DNA of 64,000 bases from the NCBI GenBank assembly GCA_016125005.1, contig WGMQ01000042.1:31909-95908 (forward strand). The letters run 5' to 3'. Made by a program: the position numbers and the translations under genes. This DNA comes from a bacterium (GTDB lineage: Bacteria > Sumerlaeota > Sumerlaeia > SLMS01). A model generated the notes under the pieces. The model saw only the letters and a program-made list of their open reading frames with translations, was not told where the DNA came from and did not search any database. Position 1 is the first letter of the stretch. Each line of letters opens with the position of its first letter. Positions 36,480-44,315 of the stretch are shown piece by piece.

Positions 36480-37735
36480 CTCAGGCAAAACGGGTCCCGG
36501 TGGCGGTGTTGGCGAGCGGCCGCGGGAGCAATTTGAGGGCGCTGCTGGAGGCCTCCAAAGCGGGTCATCTTCCCAACGCAGATTTCAGGTTGGTCATCTC
36601 CAACCAGCCCGACGCTCCCGCGCTTCTGGTCGCCCAGCAGCACGGGGTTGAAGCCCTGGCGGTCGACCATCGCCCATTCAAGGGCGATCGTGCTGCGCAT
36701 GAGCGCGCCATCCTGGAGCATCTGCAGGGCGCCGGGGTCGAACTGGTGGTGTTGGCCGGGTACATGCGCCTCCTGACGCCGACGCTGATTACCCCGTTTG
36801 CGGGCCGCATGATCAATATTCACCCGTCACTCCTCCCCTCATTCCCCGGAACGAATGCCCAGAAACAGGCCGTCCAGTACGGTGTCCGGGTCTCTGGTTG
36901 CACGGTGCATTTCGTGACCGAGGAAATGGACGCTGGCCCGGTGATTTTGCAGCGGGCCGTGCCGGTCCTTCCTGAGGACAACGAGCACACGCTCGCCGCC
37001 CGCATTCTCGCGCAGGAGCATCAGGCGATTGCGGCGGCGGTTCAACTCATCACCTCGGATCGCCTGGAAGTCATCGGACGCCAGGTCCGCATCAAACCGA
37101 ATCCCGATAGTGACTCCAAGACTCCGCTCCTTCATCCCAAGTCCGTTGAAATCGTCGTGGCCACCGGCAACGCCCACAAGCTCCACGAGATCCGAACCAT
37201 CCTCCAGGATGTACCCGTGGTTTTCCGGGGTACGACCGAGTTCGATCCGATGACCGAGCCGGACGAGAATGCCCCGGACTATCTCGGCAACGCACGCATC
37301 AAGGCTCAGGCCTGGCAGCAGAAGACCGGACTGTGGACCTTGGCCGACGACAGCGGTCTGGAGGTCGATGCGCTTAATGGGCGCCCCGGCATCCGGAGCG
37401 CCCGCTACGCGGCCAGCAGCGAAGCGCGCAATCGCAAGCTGCTGAGCGAATTGGATGGTGTTCCCTTCGAGAAGCGAACAGCTCGGTTCGTATGCACGGT
37501 TGTGCTGTGCGGTCCCGACGGTGAGGAGTACCATGCCACCGGGGTTTGTGAGGGCCACATTGGATTCGAACCCAAGGGCGAGCATGGCTTCGGCTATGAC
37601 CCGATCTTCGTGCCCGATGATTTTGGCGGTCGCCATCTGGCGGAGCTCAGCGAGTCGACCAAGAATAACATCAGCCACCGGGCAAAGGCACTCTACGGGC
37701 TCAAGCCAGCACTTGGCAAACTGCTCAAGATGTGA
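36476..37735 (+). CDS. PurN-RdgB fusion: GAR transformylase plus (d)ITP/XTP pyrophosphatase
   Basis: One uninterrupted 419-codon frame. Residues 1-208 are PurN, which formylates GAR in purine synthesis: N114 and H116 (INIHPSLLPSFPG) and D152 are the catalytic residues. A short linker (about 209-223) leads to residues 224-419, an RdgB/HAM1 pyrophosphatase that hydrolyses dITP and XTP: VVATGNAHKLHEI, LADDSGLEVDAL and a terminal NNISHRAKA. The two are separate proteins in most bacteria. Both halves keep their active sites. Confidence 0.92.
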   Translation: MTQAKRVPVAVLASGRGSNLRALLEASKAGHLPNADFRLVISNQPDAPALLVAQQHGVEALAVDHRPFKGDRAAHERAILEHLQGAGVELVVLAGYMRLLTPTLITPFAGRMINIHPSLLPSFPGTNAQKQAVQYGVRVSGCTVHFVTEEMDAGPVILQRAVPVLPEDNEHTLAARILAQEHQAIAAAVQLITSDRLEVIGRQVRIKPNPDSDSKTPLLHPKSVEIVVATGNAHKLHEIRTILQDVPVVFRGTTEFDPMTEPDENAPDYLGNARIKAQAWQQKTGLWTLADDSGLEVDALNGRPGIRSARYAASSEARNRKLLSELDGVPFEKRTARFVCTVVLCGPDGEEYHATGVCEGHIGFEPKGEHGFGYDPIFVPDDFGGRHLAELSESTKNNISHRAKALYGLKPALGKLLKM

Positions 37736-37776
37736 GCCCCTCTGGGCAACAACCTCCCGATGGGAAGGATTGATCC

Positions 37777-38436
37777 ATGACGATCCGCGGGATCCTTGTC
37801 ACCGACTTTGACGGGACAATGACCGAGATAGATTTCTATACGATCGTGGTGGACCGGCTGACTCCGGCCGGGGCACTTCGTCACTGGTCGGATTTCGAGG
37901 CGGGCTCGATCACTCACTTCGAGGCGCTACGGCGAATTTTCGCCGAGATGCGGTCAACACCGGATCAGATCGAGCAAGTCCTGCGCGACATGAATCTCGA
38001 TCCCGCGGCGGGTGAGGCCATTGCAGGTCTTCGCCGTGCGGGATGGAATGTCATCGTCGCCTCTGCCGGATGCCGCTGGTATATACAGCGCCTCTTCGAG
38101 CGAGCCCGTATAGACGTTGAGTATCATTCCAATCCCGGCGAGTTCGATGCCGACGGAGCCCTTCAGATGACGCTGCCTCAGGGGGCGAAGTACTTCCACC
38201 CTGACCTCGGTGTGGATAAGGCGGGCATCGTGAGAACGGCGTTGAATCAGGACGTCCCTGTAGCCTTTGCCGGTGACGGTATTCCGGACCTGGAAGCGGC
38301 GATGCTGGTTCCCGCGGAGCGACGCTTTGCACGCGGGGCGCTCGCGGGCCGCCTTCGGGCGCGTGGCGAAGACTTTCGTGGCTACGCGCATTGGTCGGAG
38401 ATTGCCCGGATGCTACTGGTGGAGGCGCGATCATGA
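37777..38436 (+). CDS. HAD-superfamily phosphatase, MtnX/SerB-like
   Basis: A 219-residue HAD phosphatase. Motif I is DFDGT with nucleophile D10 and D12; a later motif has AGDGIPDLEAA for the metal Asp pair. It resembles the HAD-IB MtnX group, which handles phosphorylated sugars or thioribulose intermediates. Its stop overlaps the start of the glycerol-1-phosphate dehydrogenase gene (ATGA), which suggests a related substrate such as glycerol-1-phosphate or a prenylated form. No methionine-salvage gene is nearby. Confidence 0.83.
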   Translation: MTIRGILVTDFDGTMTEIDFYTIVVDRLTPAGALRHWSDFEAGSITHFEALRRIFAEMRSTPDQIEQVLRDMNLDPAAGEAIAGLRRAGWNVIVASAGCRWYIQRLFERARIDVEYHSNPGEFDADGALQMTLPQGAKYFHPDLGVDKAGIVRTALNQDVPVAFAGDGIPDLEAAMLVPAERRFARGALAGRLRARGEDFRGYAHWSEIARMLLVEARS

Positions 38437-39482
38437 TCAATCACCAGAGCCCCTCGATTCCGCTGCTGGTGCGGATCAAGCCCGGTGCACTTGACCGGGT
38501 TGGTATTTACTTCGCGCGTGCAGGCATTCGGGGCATTGGCTTGTTCGTCAGTTCCGGATTGCCCGCATCGATTTTGGAACGGGTGCGGCGTTCCTGCGAG
38601 GCGAACGGCGTCCGCCTTGTCTATACAGTGGAACCGAAGGATGCGAGCCTTGAATCGGCAACCGACCTGTTCGCATCGCTGCCTGCCGGTTGCGAGGCAC
38701 TGGCGGGGCTTGGTGGGGGCAAGGCACTGGATCTGGCGAAGTTCGTCGCAGTGCTGGCCAATCGGCCCTACTATGCGATCCCGACATCGCTTTCGAATGA
38801 TGGATTCTGCAGTCCTCAAGCCAGTCTGACCGTCAAAGGTCGGCGCAAGTCGCTGGGCGCACGCATTCCCACTGGAATTGTGGTGGATACCGAGGCCTGC
38901 CTCGCGGCGCCGCTACCACTCTGGTGGTCGGGTGTAGGGGATCTTGTCTCCAAGATCACCGCCATCCACGACTGGCGACTGGCGTTTCATGCGGACGGCA
39001 CGCCCTTCAATGACTTCGCGGCGCTCCTGTCCGACGCCACCGTGTTCCAGTTCATCGCAAACCCCGATCGCGACCCGGAAGGCATTCGCACTTTGGCGAC
39101 CGCGTTGATGCTCAATGGCGTTGCAATGGAGATCTGTGGGAACTCGCGTCCGGCCAGCGGCAGCGAGCACCTTGTCTCCCACGCGCTCGACTCGTTCAGC
39201 GCGCACCCTCGGCTGCACGGCCTTCAGGTCGGTGTTGCGACCTATATCGTCAGTCTTCTGCAGGGACAGGGAACGGAGAACATCGCGGCACTGTTCGAGA
39301 AGACCGGATTCTGGGACGCCTTCGCCAACGATCCACTCCCGCGTTCCGAGTGGTTGGAGGCCTTTCGACGCGCCCCAACCATCAAACAGGACTTTCACAC
39401 GATTCTGTCGACACGCGACGTACTACCCGAGGTGGAGGCGTTGCTCGCGACCGATTCCAAGCTGAAGACAGTGTTTGTATAG
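38433..39482 (+). CDS. Glycerol-1-phosphate dehydrogenase (AraM/EgsA-like)
   Basis: A 349-residue protein of the iron-containing alcohol dehydrogenase superfamily, G1PDH branch. LGGGKALDLAKFVA binds NAD(P); PTSLSNDGFCSPQAS and SGVGDLVSK carry conserved residues, and metal ligands are probably the Asp of GVGD and the His residues in SGSEHLVSHALD and HPRLHGLQ. It reduces dihydroxyacetone phosphate to sn-glycerol-1-phosphate, the backbone of archaeal lipids and of bacterial heptaprenylglyceryl compounds. GGAGG precedes ATG 38433. Its last codons form one arm of an inverted repeat. Confidence 0.87.
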   Translation: MINHQSPSIPLLVRIKPGALDRVGIYFARAGIRGIGLFVSSGLPASILERVRRSCEANGVRLVYTVEPKDASLESATDLFASLPAGCEALAGLGGGKALDLAKFVAVLANRPYYAIPTSLSNDGFCSPQASLTVKGRRKSLGARIPTGIVVDTEACLAAPLPLWWSGVGDLVSKITAIHDWRLAFHADGTPFNDFAALLSDATVFQFIANPDRDPEGIRTLATALMLNGVAMEICGNSRPASGSEHLVSHALDSFSAHPRLHGLQVGVATYIVSLLQGQGTENIAALFEKTGFWDAFANDPLPRSEWLEAFRRAPTIKQDFHTILSTRDVLPEVEALLATDSKLKTVFV

Positions 39483-39525
39483 ATTGCTATATCCATACAA
39501 ACACTGTCTATCCATCTATACAAAC
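39467..39525. terminator. AT-rich interleaved inverted repeats between convergent genes
   Basis: A 14-base arm at 39467-39480 pairs perfectly with 39495-39508, and an overlapping 12-base arm at 39473-39484 pairs perfectly with 39514-39525. The two stems are mutually exclusive. The plus-strand stop codon lies in the left arm and the minus-strand stop overlaps the right end. It may act as a bidirectional terminator or 3'-end stabiliser. Its AT content is far above the surroundings. Confidence 0.65.
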
Positions 39526-41438
39526 TAGCAGCCCTTGTCCAGATAGGTCTGAGCGTCGTTTCGCAGAGTCTTGTTCTCTTCCGGATCCGCGGCGATTGTC
39601 GCGAGCTTGTCGTGCCCTGCACCGCAGGCGGTCATGCCCAGGTAGAAGATGATCTCCTGCCTCGCTGACGTATCCCGAAGCTCGTCGAATCGAGCGATCA
39701 GTTCGGCCGTCACGCGATCCTTTGCTTCGGGGGCTGCCGGATAATGGGTCAGGCCCCACTGTGCCCTCATCGACGAATCGCCGGCGGTTGGATCGTTCAT
39801 CTCCGCGATGAGCCTCTCGACCACGGCGACAGACTTTACCGGGCGTGTGCTGAGCCCGAAATAGATCGCCTCCCGGCGGGACTGGGGATCGTGTGAAAGC
39901 TCGATCATCCGCCGTTCGACCGGCTCGCCGAACGCGTTCCCCCACGAACCGCGGAGGGCCTCACGCACGACGCGATGATCCGGGTGGTTGAGTAGCTGCA
40001 GCACAATCTCATCACGCGCCTCCGATTCCTTTCGCGGCGGAAGGAAGAAGATCGAATTGCCGATCGCCTCCAGTACCTCCACCGCCTCGTCACCGGCCAG
40101 GCGAGCAAGTCGCGGGTAGTCCGTCTCGTCGCCCCCTGCAACGGGAAGTGCCCGAACAGCGAGCATGCGAGCGCGCGGTGAGGAGTCGGCAAGAGCGTCG
40201 CGGATCAGGGGGAGCAAGCTGGTGCGATCAATCTCCCGATCGGCGGTCGTTAGGATGGCGGCAAGTGCCTCGGCACGCTTCTGCGAGTCGACCGAAGCAA
40301 GGCGCTCCTCCAATTCCTGCATCCCCTGGGCCTTCGCCTTGTCGTCGCCTCGACGGGTCAGAAGTTCCACCAATTCCGGAGGCGCCTCGACGCGGCTGGA
40401 ATTGCGCGCGGCGGGGGCGGGTTGGACTGATGGCGAGACGGACACACTGCCGCACGCGATTGCGAGTCCGAGCACCAGACTTCCCGCGGTGGTGCGACCG
40501 GCGGTGGAGAGGGGATGTCGCTCAACACCGCCCGCAATCCGCCGTAGCCGCGCCATGATCTCCGATCCATTCAGCATCGAGATCGCCATCGTGGGCGGCG
40601 TTGTCGCGCTATGGAGCGCCATGCGAGCCAGCAACGCCGAGTACCACGTCGCATCGCCATCGATGCGCACCGCGGCGGCATCGCTGTTCTCCTCACAGGC
40701 CGAGCGATGCGCAGCGCCCAGCCACCAGCTCAGGGGATGGGGCCACCATACTAGCCGGGCCAATTCGATGATGGCCGCCCAGCGGTGATCCGAACCGGCA
40801 CGGTGCGAGAGTTCATGGGCCAGGGCTGCGTCCAGTTCGCGCGGGTCTCCAAGAAGTGACTCTGGGAGCGCGATCAGGGGGCGTAGCATTCCGCTGAGCG
40901 ATGGGGAACTGGCGCCTGGCACAATGCGGATGGAGAAGTCGAGCGGTCGCCCGATCAGTCGCGCCAGCTCGTCAGCACGGCGGATGACCGCCGCGGGCGC
41001 GGGCTTTGAGGTGGCTAGCAACCGGCTGTGGGAGCGGTGACTGAACGCATGGCGTGCGGTCAAAAGCAACACCCCGCCGAACCATGCGATGGCCATCATC
41101 CAGCTCATGGTCATTGGGCGTGCGGGCCCGCCCCGGTGGGTCGCGGGTGTGGCCCCCACCGTGGTCTCCAGATTATTCCGAGGACCGAATGTGGCGGACT
41201 TGATGGCGATCCCGACCGACGACAGGACCGGCTCGAGCGGTGCCGGACGCCAGCGAGGCGCCGCCAGAGAAACGATTGGGAGCAGGATAAGCGCGACTGC
41301 TCCCGCCCGGCAGAGCGTCATCCGCCAGCCGGGATGGCGTGCGCGGAGGAGGATCAGGAGCGCCCACAGGGCGGATAGGACGAGCGTTCCCTTCAGAACG
41401 AGGACGACAACGGCTTCTCTCACGGCGAATTCAGTCAT
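39525..41438 (-). CDS. BlaR1/MecR1-like M56 peptidase with HEAT-repeat C-terminus
   Basis: A 637-residue membrane metalloprotease. N-terminal helices (about 8-60, 110-125) frame a cytoplasmic M56 domain with zinc motif HELSH (about 209-213) and EENSDAAAV supplying the third ligand. A further helix near 320-340 leads to about 290 residues of HEAT-like repeats in place of the beta-lactam sensor domain of BlaR1. It probably senses an envelope signal and cleaves the BlaI-like repressor. It overlaps that gene by 4 bases. Confidence 0.87.
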   Translation of the reverse strand: MTEFAVREAVVVLVLKGTLVLSALWALLILLRARHPGWRMTLCRAGAVALILLPIVSLAAPRWRPAPLEPVLSSVGIAIKSATFGPRNNLETTVGATPATHRGGPARPMTMSWMMAIAWFGGVLLLTARHAFSHRSHSRLLATSKPAPAAVIRRADELARLIGRPLDFSIRIVPGASSPSLSGMLRPLIALPESLLGDPRELDAALAHELSHRAGSDHRWAAIIELARLVWWPHPLSWWLGAAHRSACEENSDAAAVRIDGDATWYSALLARMALHSATTPPTMAISMLNGSEIMARLRRIAGGVERHPLSTAGRTTAGSLVLGLAIACGSVSVSPSVQPAPAARNSSRVEAPPELVELLTRRGDDKAKAQGMQELEERLASVDSQKRAEALAAILTTADREIDRTSLLPLIRDALADSSPRARMLAVRALPVAGGDETDYPRLARLAGDEAVEVLEAIGNSIFFLPPRKESEARDEIVLQLLNHPDHRVVREALRGSWGNAFGEPVERRMIELSHDPQSRREAIYFGLSTRPVKSVAVVERLIAEMNDPTAGDSSMRAQWGLTHYPAAPEAKDRVTAELIARFDELRDTSARQEIIFYLGMTACGAGHDKLATIAADPEENKTLRNDAQTYLDKGC

Positions 41439-41833
41439 TTTCCATTGCCTCTCTTTTCGCTCCCCTTGGTGGCATCGGATTCACCGGCGGCGATGCGTTG
41501 CAGTTCCTGGATCTGTTCGGGTGTGAATTGCTCGCTCCTGACCAGTTCCATGACGAAGTCGGAGGTGGAACCTCCCGTCAGGATTCGGGACAGTCGTTCG
41601 GCGAGGGACTTCAGTACGCTGGGCCGCTCCACGGCCGGTGCGTAGAGGAATGCCTTCCCTTCCTTGGTTCGGGTCACCTTCCCTTTGGTCATGAGGACGG
41701 CCAGGGTGGATCGTAGGGTTCCGTTGTCGATCTCCCAGGCAAAACGTTCCTGAATCTGGCCGGGCTTTAGCGGGCTCTCCTCCCAGAGAATCCGCATGGC
41801 TTCAAGCTCCGAGTCGCTGAGTGGCTCTGTCAT
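41435..41833 (-). CDS. BlaI/MecI-family transcriptional repressor
   Basis: A 132-residue winged-helix repressor: LSDSELEAMRILWEESPLKPGQIQERF then NGTLRSTLAVLMTKGKVTRTKEGKAFLY, followed by a C-terminal dimer helix (about 75-110). AAAGGAG lies 9 bases before ATG 41833. BlaI repressors bind TGT/ACA dyads upstream of their own operon and are inactivated by proteolysis through the partner M56 peptidase, encoded next. Two fitting operators lie just upstream. Confidence 0.92.
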   Translation of the reverse strand: MTEPLSDSELEAMRILWEESPLKPGQIQERFAWEIDNGTLRSTLAVLMTKGKVTRTKEGKAFLYAPAVERPSVLKSLAERLSRILTGGSTSDFVMELVRSEQFTPEQIQELQRIAAGESDATKGSEKRGNGK

Positions 41834-41854
41834 TGGTGCGGCTCCTTTCTTATG

Positions 41855-41911
41855 TGTGGAACATTCACAGTTCCAATCCCACGCGCAAGGACAATGTGTG
41901 ATGGATTCACA
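41855..41911. promoter_or_regulatory. Twin BlaI-type operators
   Basis: Two 15-base dyads, TGTGGAACATTCACA (41855-41869) and TGTGATGGATTCACA (41897-41911), sit in the same 19-base context and differ only at four central positions. Their spacing is 42 bases, about four helical turns, so bound dimers would face the same side. They lie 22-78 bases upstream of the repressor start, as expected for autoregulation. Confidence 0.75.
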
Positions 41912-41996
41912 GATTGTCGCGGCACCATGCAAAAAGGCGGCGACCGGGATGTCCGGCCGCCGCCTTGGGTGATCGTTGATGTGGTGAAGAGGGAGC

Positions 41997-42335
41997 TTAC
42001 AGTGCGGAGTCGCCGCCCTCGCCGGTGCGGATGCGAACGACCGAGTCGAGCGGCATCACGAAGATCTTTCCATCGCCGATCTTGCCGGTCTTGGCGTTCT
42101 TCTCAATCACCGATACAACTTCCTCTGCCATGCTGGCCGGGACAGCGACCTCGATCTTGACCTTGGGGACGAAGGAGACGTCGTACTCGGAGCCGCGGTA
42201 GATTTCCACCTGGCCCTTCTGGCGTCCGTATCCCTTCACCTCGGAGACCGTAAGTCCCATGATGCCGATGGCGTTCAGCGCGTTCTTGACGTCTTCCAAC
42301 TTGAAGGGCTGGATCACTGCGACGATGTATTTCAT
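41997..42335 (-). CDS. glnK: Nitrogen regulatory protein PII
   Basis: A 112-residue PII signal protein. The T-loop has YRGSEYDVSFVPK with the uridylylation Tyr at position 51; the B-loop is KTGKIGDGKIFV. It binds ATP/ADP and 2-oxoglutarate and blocks the ammonium channel when nitrogen is ample. Placement 33 bases downstream of amtB marks it as GlnK; the usual order glnK-amtB is reversed. Confidence 0.95.
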   Translation of the reverse strand: MKYIVAVIQPFKLEDVKNALNAIGIMGLTVSEVKGYGRQKGQVEIYRGSEYDVSFVPKVKIEVAVPASMAEEVVSVIEKNAKTGKIGDGKIFVMPLDSVVRIRTGEGGDSAL

Positions 42336-42368
42336 CGTTGGGAAGGCTCCTGTCGTTGATTGGTCGTG

Positions 42369-43898
42369 TTAGGCCACGGGCTCGGGGTTCGTCTTCATCA
42401 TCGGGGCGTGAGAGGCGCTGCTGCTGTGGTTGGCAGTGGGAAGACCCATGCCGCCGCCTGCCATGCCGCCAACGAATCCCGGATCGGGGTAGGCGGAAAG
42501 GCCATGCTCGCCCAGATCGAGACCCTGGAACTCTTCCTCTTCACTGACGCGCAGGCCAAGCGTAGCCTTCACGGCGAAGAACATAATGGAGCCAGCGACG
42601 AGGCAGAAAGTGATCGTGGCCAGCACACCGATCGTCTGGATGATGAGGAGGCCGGGACCGGCGCCGTAGAACAGGCCGCCATCGGTCGCGAAGAGACCAA
42701 CCATGATCGTGCCCGAGGCGCCGCCGACGGCGTGAACGGAAACGGCACCGACGGGGTCGTCGACGAACTTGTCAAAGAGCACCACCGCACCGACAACCAG
42801 CAGGCCACCGATCAGGCCGATGATGGTGGCGCCAAAGGGGTTCACGGCGGCGCAACCGGCCGTCACGCAAACCAGGCCGCAGAGCGCGCCGTTGAGGGTC
42901 ATGCCGATGTCGTAGGTCTTGAAGAGGAACAGGGAGAGGAACATCGCGCTGACGGCGCCAGCGGCCGCAGCCATGTTCGTATTAAGGGCAATCATGCCGA
43001 TGGAGCCATCGGCCGCCATGGTGGAGCCGGCGTTGAAGCCGAACCAGCCGAACCAGAGGATGAAGACACCGAGCGTCGCCATGGGGATCGAGTGGCCGGG
43101 GATTGCGCGGGGCTTGCCGTCGGGTCCGTACTTGCCCTTGCGTGCGCCGACGATGAGGGCGCCGAGGAAGGCCATGATGCCGCCGGTCAGGTGAACGACC
43201 GTCGAGCCCGCAAAGTCGGTGAAGGCATAGAAGCTCTCACCGTCGGGCTTGGCGTAGCCCATCTGCTCGCCGAGGCCGCTCAGCCAGCCGCCGCCCCAGG
43301 CCCAGTGGCCGATCGTCGGATAGATGATGGCGGTGATGATGGCGGTGACGACCAGGTAGGAGAGGAACTTCGTCCGCTCGGCCATTGCGCCGGAAACGAT
43401 CGTGCCGGCGGTGGCGGCGAACATGAGCTGGAAGAAGAGCTTGGCTTCCATCGGGATGGCGGCCCAATCGAGCGAAGCAAAAGTTCCTTCGGGGCCGGAC
43501 GCGAACCAGCCAGATGTGCCGATCAATCCGTTGCCTGCGCCGAACATGATGGCGAATCCGACCGCCACGTAGGCCAGCGTGCCCACGCAGACCGACATCA
43601 GATTCTTCATCATGATGTTGTTGGAGTTCTTCGCGCGGGTGAACCCGCTCTCCACGTAAGCGAAGCCCAGTTGCATTGAAAACACCAGCGTACCGGCGAG
43701 GACCGTCCACATGGTGTCCATGAGGAACTTCGAGTTGTCGGCGCTGGCGGCGACTTCGGCCACCGCCTCGGTGGCGGTATCCACAGCCGCGGCCACTGCA
43801 TCAGCCGGGGCGTCCTGTCCGAGAGCAACCCCTGCCATCAGGGCGGTTCCGCAACCAGCCATCAACAGCGCTGCTCGGCGAATCTCTTTCGACGTCAT
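42369..43898 (-). CDS. amtB: Ammonium transporter
   Basis: A 509-residue protein: signal peptide (about 8-28), a short extracytoplasmic spacer, then eleven membrane helices of the Amt/Rh fold. Pore histidines are in STVVHLTGG and VSVHAVGG; FAYVESGF and GTIVSGAMAER are typical. The cytoplasmic tail is extended and rich in Gly, Met and Ser, where GlnK docks. GAAAGGAAA precedes ATG 43898. An open frame to 44024 adds only unsupported residues. Confidence 0.95.
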   Translation of the reverse strand: MTSKEIRRAALLMAGCGTALMAGVALGQDAPADAVAAAVDTATEAVAEVAASADNSKFLMDTMWTVLAGTLVFSMQLGFAYVESGFTRAKNSNNIMMKNLMSVCVGTLAYVAVGFAIMFGAGNGLIGTSGWFASGPEGTFASLDWAAIPMEAKLFFQLMFAATAGTIVSGAMAERTKFLSYLVVTAIITAIIYPTIGHWAWGGGWLSGLGEQMGYAKPDGESFYAFTDFAGSTVVHLTGGIMAFLGALIVGARKGKYGPDGKPRAIPGHSIPMATLGVFILWFGWFGFNAGSTMAADGSIGMIALNTNMAAAAGAVSAMFLSLFLFKTYDIGMTLNGALCGLVCVTAGCAAVNPFGATIIGLIGGLLVVGAVVLFDKFVDDPVGAVSVHAVGGASGTIMVGLFATDGGLFYGAGPGLLIIQTIGVLATITFCLVAGSIMFFAVKATLGLRVSEEEEFQGLDLGEHGLSAYPDPGFVGGMAGGGMGLPTANHSSSASHAPMMKTNPEPVA

Positions 43899-44315
43899 GC
43901 TAGTTTCCTTTCTCAATTCGTTGAGCTCTCGCACCTCGTCGGCAGCATGGGAGAATACCCACTCACAGCGACCGTCCGTGCGCGAATTGAGATGGACGTT
44001 TCGCGGCTTGGTTGGCCGTGTCAACTACTCATCCAGCGGTGGGCTAACTGTGTCTTTTTGTGGCCCTAATTAGACAATTCGCTACAAATGACTGAAATAT
44101 CTAAACTTGATATTTCATGCTGGGCATTTATGGCCAGCATAAAAGCTTTATTGGAGCGAAAATAACTGTCTAAAAAGAGCCAATCTCCTTGGGTAGCAAA
44201 CCCGCATCTCCCCTCGACGGTCTTTAGTTTCCGTCTCAAGCCGAAGAAATCGTTGCCCCAAACGCCGGGAAAGCAGCGATTCGACCACAGTCACTCCAAG
44301 AGAAAAGGCAGACCC
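43899..44315. promoter_or_regulatory. AT-rich divergent regulatory region with two dyads
   Basis: A 417-base gap between amtB (minus) and the parvulin gene (plus). The part from about 44041 to 44200 is strikingly AT-rich. It has a perfect 9-base dyad TGAAATATC (44093-44101) / GATATTTCA (44109-44117), directly followed by a hairpin ATGCTGG (44116-44122 region) / CCAGCAT around 44134-44140. I found no clear sigma-54 box (GG-N10-GC) for amtB. Both promoters must lie here. Confidence 0.55.

Noticed and set aside
43899..44315. Sigma-54 promoter for amtB-glnK
   Set aside because: No TGGCAC-N5-TTGC match was found on the minus strand in the spacer.
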